Assembly: GCA_965153455.1 (NCBI GenBank)
Contig: OZ234497.1
Coordinates: 5,084,001 to 5,148,000 of the forward strand
From: Sphagnum compactum
Taxonomy: Eukaryota > Bryophyta > Sphagnopsida > Sphagnales
Direction: 5' to 3'
Length of the DNA stretch: 64,000 bases
Positions 61,801-64,000 of this stretch are shown here, piece by piece. The notes beneath the pieces are model-generated. The model saw nothing but the letters and a program-made list of their open reading frames with translations. It had not been told where the DNA came from and searched no databases. The translations under genes and the position numbers were made by a program. Positions within the stretch are counted from its first letter, which is position 1, and the number at the start of each line of letters is the position of its first letter.

Positions 61801-64000
61801 ATTGGTTTGAGTGGGCTCTGCGGGAAAAACTTGTCAAAGTGGAGGAGCTGGTGGAAGGGGAGAAAACATGTTCCCTCCATATTATGGCAGGAATTTCAAG
61901 GTTTTTACAAGGCCTATTGTTGTCACAATATTTGTCTCTCCACCTTAGTGACCTAACTCCTTCAGAGCGTGAGTCCTTTGGGGTTCTGGCATGCAAGGTA
62001 GTCACATGTCTTTTGAACTTGTGCAATCAACTACTGTCTGAAAAGAGCTTTCTCATAACATTCTTGGGTGAAGGAAGTTCAAGCTTTCAGAAACTAATCT
62101 CATTGGTATTATTGCGGCCCCGAGAACTGGGTTTTGTTCTAACTGAGCCCAAAAAGGCACAGGATCTGGCAAAGCTAGCAATGAGAGTCTTGTGCAGGTT
62201 GATGGAGATTTGCCCAGCAGTGAAAACTGAATTTGTACAACTGCTGAAGAGTTTGATGGGAGGGGAGAATCCTGCTGCATATGATTTGAGGTCTCTGAGC
62301 TTTGATCTAGAAAAGTCTGGGAGGATTGAGGGCTTGGGATTTGAGGATGCAATGAGCCTTCTCAAAGGTTACCAACAACTCAATCAGGCTGGGGTCCTCT
62401 TGGCAGTTATTGGTAAAGAATCTGCTGCTGTGATGGGTGAGCAGGTGATGCTCAATGTCTTCAGAATTGATCAAGAGTGCCCTCCTGGACTTGAACCTAT
62501 TGCATCAGAGATGTTGGCTCTCTCAATGTGTCTGGGGGTTCGAGTAAGGAGATTGCTGGATCTTGTTTTAGATGAGAAACCGATTTCTTCTCAGAGGAAC
62601 AGCACTCAGAAGCTCACAGCTGGTGAAGTATTCTATGTGAATTTCAGGAGGACAATTGTTCAGCAGGTTAAGTTTTTCTATCGTGAATGCCTGGCGCTTC
62701 TTCTAGAGTCGGCAGCAGCTGGAAACCGCACTTCACGGTTGCTTTTGACTGCTTTACTGGATGATTACTTGAAGCCAGGAGGAATGGGGGATAGCATCAC
62801 AAAGGGTAGTTTTCTCAAGGAGTTCCTTCAACACCTTCCAGCTCTTGCACCATCCTGCACACCAGAGGCTTTTCTTGTACAGAAGCAGTTTTTTCTGGAA
62901 GTACTCCACAAGTTGCTGCTGATGGATACAGCACATGACACAGTTCTTTTGCATAGCCAACCCTGGTTTGCTTTCATCATGGATACTTTCATTAGATTCC
63001 TCCATGGGTCTCATGTGGAGGTTTCAGACAGCTCTTTTGGCAGAAGTGCAGTCTTTGCCCTAAAATGCTCATCAATTGCTCTCATACCATTTTTCTTCAA
63101 TTCCTCATTGGATCAAAACCTGAAGGAAACGCTGAGTAACTCCTTGAGAAGAATCGTGGCTGATCATTTACTAGTTCGGGATGCTGACCTGCCAAGAGGC
63201 TCAAATCAGAGGTCCAGTTATGTCCAGATGTTGAGCACATTGCTTGGGGCGATATCAAGGAGCAAGAGCCTGGAGCTTCTTGAGGTTCTCTTCCCTCTCC
63301 TCCAAACTCCCACAAAGCTGTCTGGGAAGCTAATCTCGGAGACGGTTGATGCGTTTTCCAAGTTCATTGGCGAAAGGAGGACTGAAGCTTTTGATCTCTG
63401 TTATCGAGTAATCAATGATTCCAGCAAGACACCGTTGCTGAGACGCTCCATTTTAGAGAGTGTGTTTGGACCTCTGGTAAATGCATCACCACCCAGTTCT
63501 GTCACTTCATGGTATGCTGAGCACATGAAGTCTTTTCTGGAATCTCTGCAAATGAACTATAACACCATTGATGCAGAGAAATGGGCAGAAGAAGTTACAA
63601 CCAAAATTTGCCACTTTGGGTTAGTTGAGCTTCTATATTCAAGAGTCAAGGTCCAATTGATCAGAGACAAGATCAACCCAATGGTAGAGAAAGACCTCAT
63701 CTTGAGAGCCTATGCTGAGACCCGGCCACCCAAAGGTCACATGGATGACACCCCCTTCCCAGAACATGAAAAGGAGTGGAGAGATCTTCACATTGCAGCT
63801 TACAATTGCCTGGCTGCTGTTCTCACATGCACAAAAGAGTCAATGGCACATTTCTCAGCACTGACTGAAGACAAACCTGGAAGATTTCGCTGGCGATACC
63901 TCATTGATCTGAGCAAGGTTTATGACAATCTGGCAGTAGAAACTTCGCAAACCATTGCTGCAAATCAGGCAGTGAGAGGATTAACTGTGGAGAGAAAAGC
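52832..64000 (+). CDS. PRKDC: DNA-dependent protein kinase catalytic subunit (DNA-PKcs), 5' half, partial
   Basis: A PI3K-related kinase that binds Ku-held DNA ends in non-homologous end joining. The start ATG is at 52,832 in good context (aaaATGG). GT-AG exons read with confidence: 52,832-53,176; 53,354 to about 53,540; about 54,035-54,235; 54,435-54,524; 54,707-54,800; 54,947-55,010; 55,201-55,257; 55,395-55,567; 55,836-55,953; 56,171-56,302; 56,577-56,909; 57,216-57,307; 57,687-57,715; about 57,931-58,185; 58,365-58,587; 58,932-59,170; 59,339-59,528; 59,637-59,791; 60,065-60,133; 60,257-60,398; 60,628-60,691; 60,955-61,171; 61,307-61,519; 61,633 onward. Small exons near 53.6 and 56.45 kb are uncertain. 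Family anchors: YPLISGFYKLLAVTI, FRDMKPDIWL, LPRIVELALSSSDRRTKV, LLDAILDGLVDPE, REFCADCFAEFMRWSVR, WRDLHIAAYNCLAAV. These cover the HEAT-repeat N-terminal half (to about human residue 2,000); FAT and kinase domains lie beyond the right edge. No lesion was seen. Confidence 0.93.
53762..53824. repeat. (TTC)n/(CTC)n tract in a DNA-PKcs intron
   Basis: A pyrimidine-rich microsatellite in the second or third intron of DNA-PKcs. On the minus strand it translates to a run of Glu, which is not a gene. Confidence 0.9.
54279..54305 (+). other. G-quadruplex-prone G-runs in a DNA-PKcs intron
   Basis: Three runs of seven G separated by CA, followed by GACATG, on the sense strand between the exons ending at 54,235 and starting at 54,435. 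Confidence 0.6.
61633..64000 (+). CDS. PRKDC: Large DNA-PKcs exon, open to the right edge
   Basis: I read this stretch codon by codon. From the acceptor at 61,632 (tgcag) the frame is open for 2,368 nt (789 codons) with no stop, starting EGSSASWVQAKIFSG in phase with the preceding exon (ends CCT G). It covers the HEAT repeats that in the human protein lie between about residues 1,290 and 2,000, ending just past the conserved AAYNC block (63,800), with RYLIDLSKVYDNLAV after it. All other exons seen are 29-350 nt. Because it has no stop within the window, it would be missed by simple closed-frame listing. Confidence 0.9.

Overview
The window looks like nuclear DNA of a land plant, probably a seed-free lineage (bryophyte, lycophyte or fern). 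The evidence is: GT-AG introns; an A-type (CYP71-clan) cytochrome P450; fragments of a carotenoid cleavage dioxygenase and of a transportin-3/MOS14-like importin; TTTAGGG telomere-type repeats in a promoter; and Helitron, Ty1/copia and non-LTR elements. A catalytic subunit of DNA-dependent protein kinase (DNA-PKcs), usually reported missing from flowering plants, argues against an angiosperm. The species cannot be fixed from the sequence.

Layout. 1-4 kb: AT-rich intergenic DNA with the 3' end of a non-LTR retroelement. 4.05-6.29 kb (-): an intact four-exon P450 gene with a 22-nt exon carrying the oxygen-binding helix. 6.3-9.6 kb: intergenic DNA with a short tandem duplication, a MITE and a long hairpin. 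9.6-15 kb (-): a decayed R2-like non-LTR element followed by a decayed Ty1/copia pol. 15-31 kb: very AT-rich repeat DNA with a complete small Helitron (17.1-17.7 kb), CACTA-like AT-rich elements, a degenerate tandem array (24.3-25.5 kb) and a second non-LTR copy (27-29.1 kb, -).

31-46 kb is the most interesting part. Reading on the minus strand there is a Helitron-like 5' terminus (45,771), exons 2-4 of a TNPO3/MOS14-like importin (broken), the last two exons of a carotenoid cleavage dioxygenase, a Helitron Rep-helicase (three stops, one frameshift) and then the 3' exons of an unrecognised gene with a Lys/Ala-rich tail. All are co-oriented and keep their introns, as expected if a Helitron captured host gene pieces at the DNA level. 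A second small Helitron sits at 46.3-46.6 kb. 48-51.6 kb (+) holds the best-preserved non-LTR copy.

52.8-64 kb (+): the 5' half of a DNA-PKcs gene, with about 25 exons ending in one uninterrupted exon of at least 789 codons that runs off the right edge. It lies downstream of a telo-box-rich promoter region. Only the HEAT-repeat half is in the window; the FAT and kinase domains are outside. The two apparently functional genes are the P450 and DNA-PKcs; nearly everything else is mobile or relic DNA.
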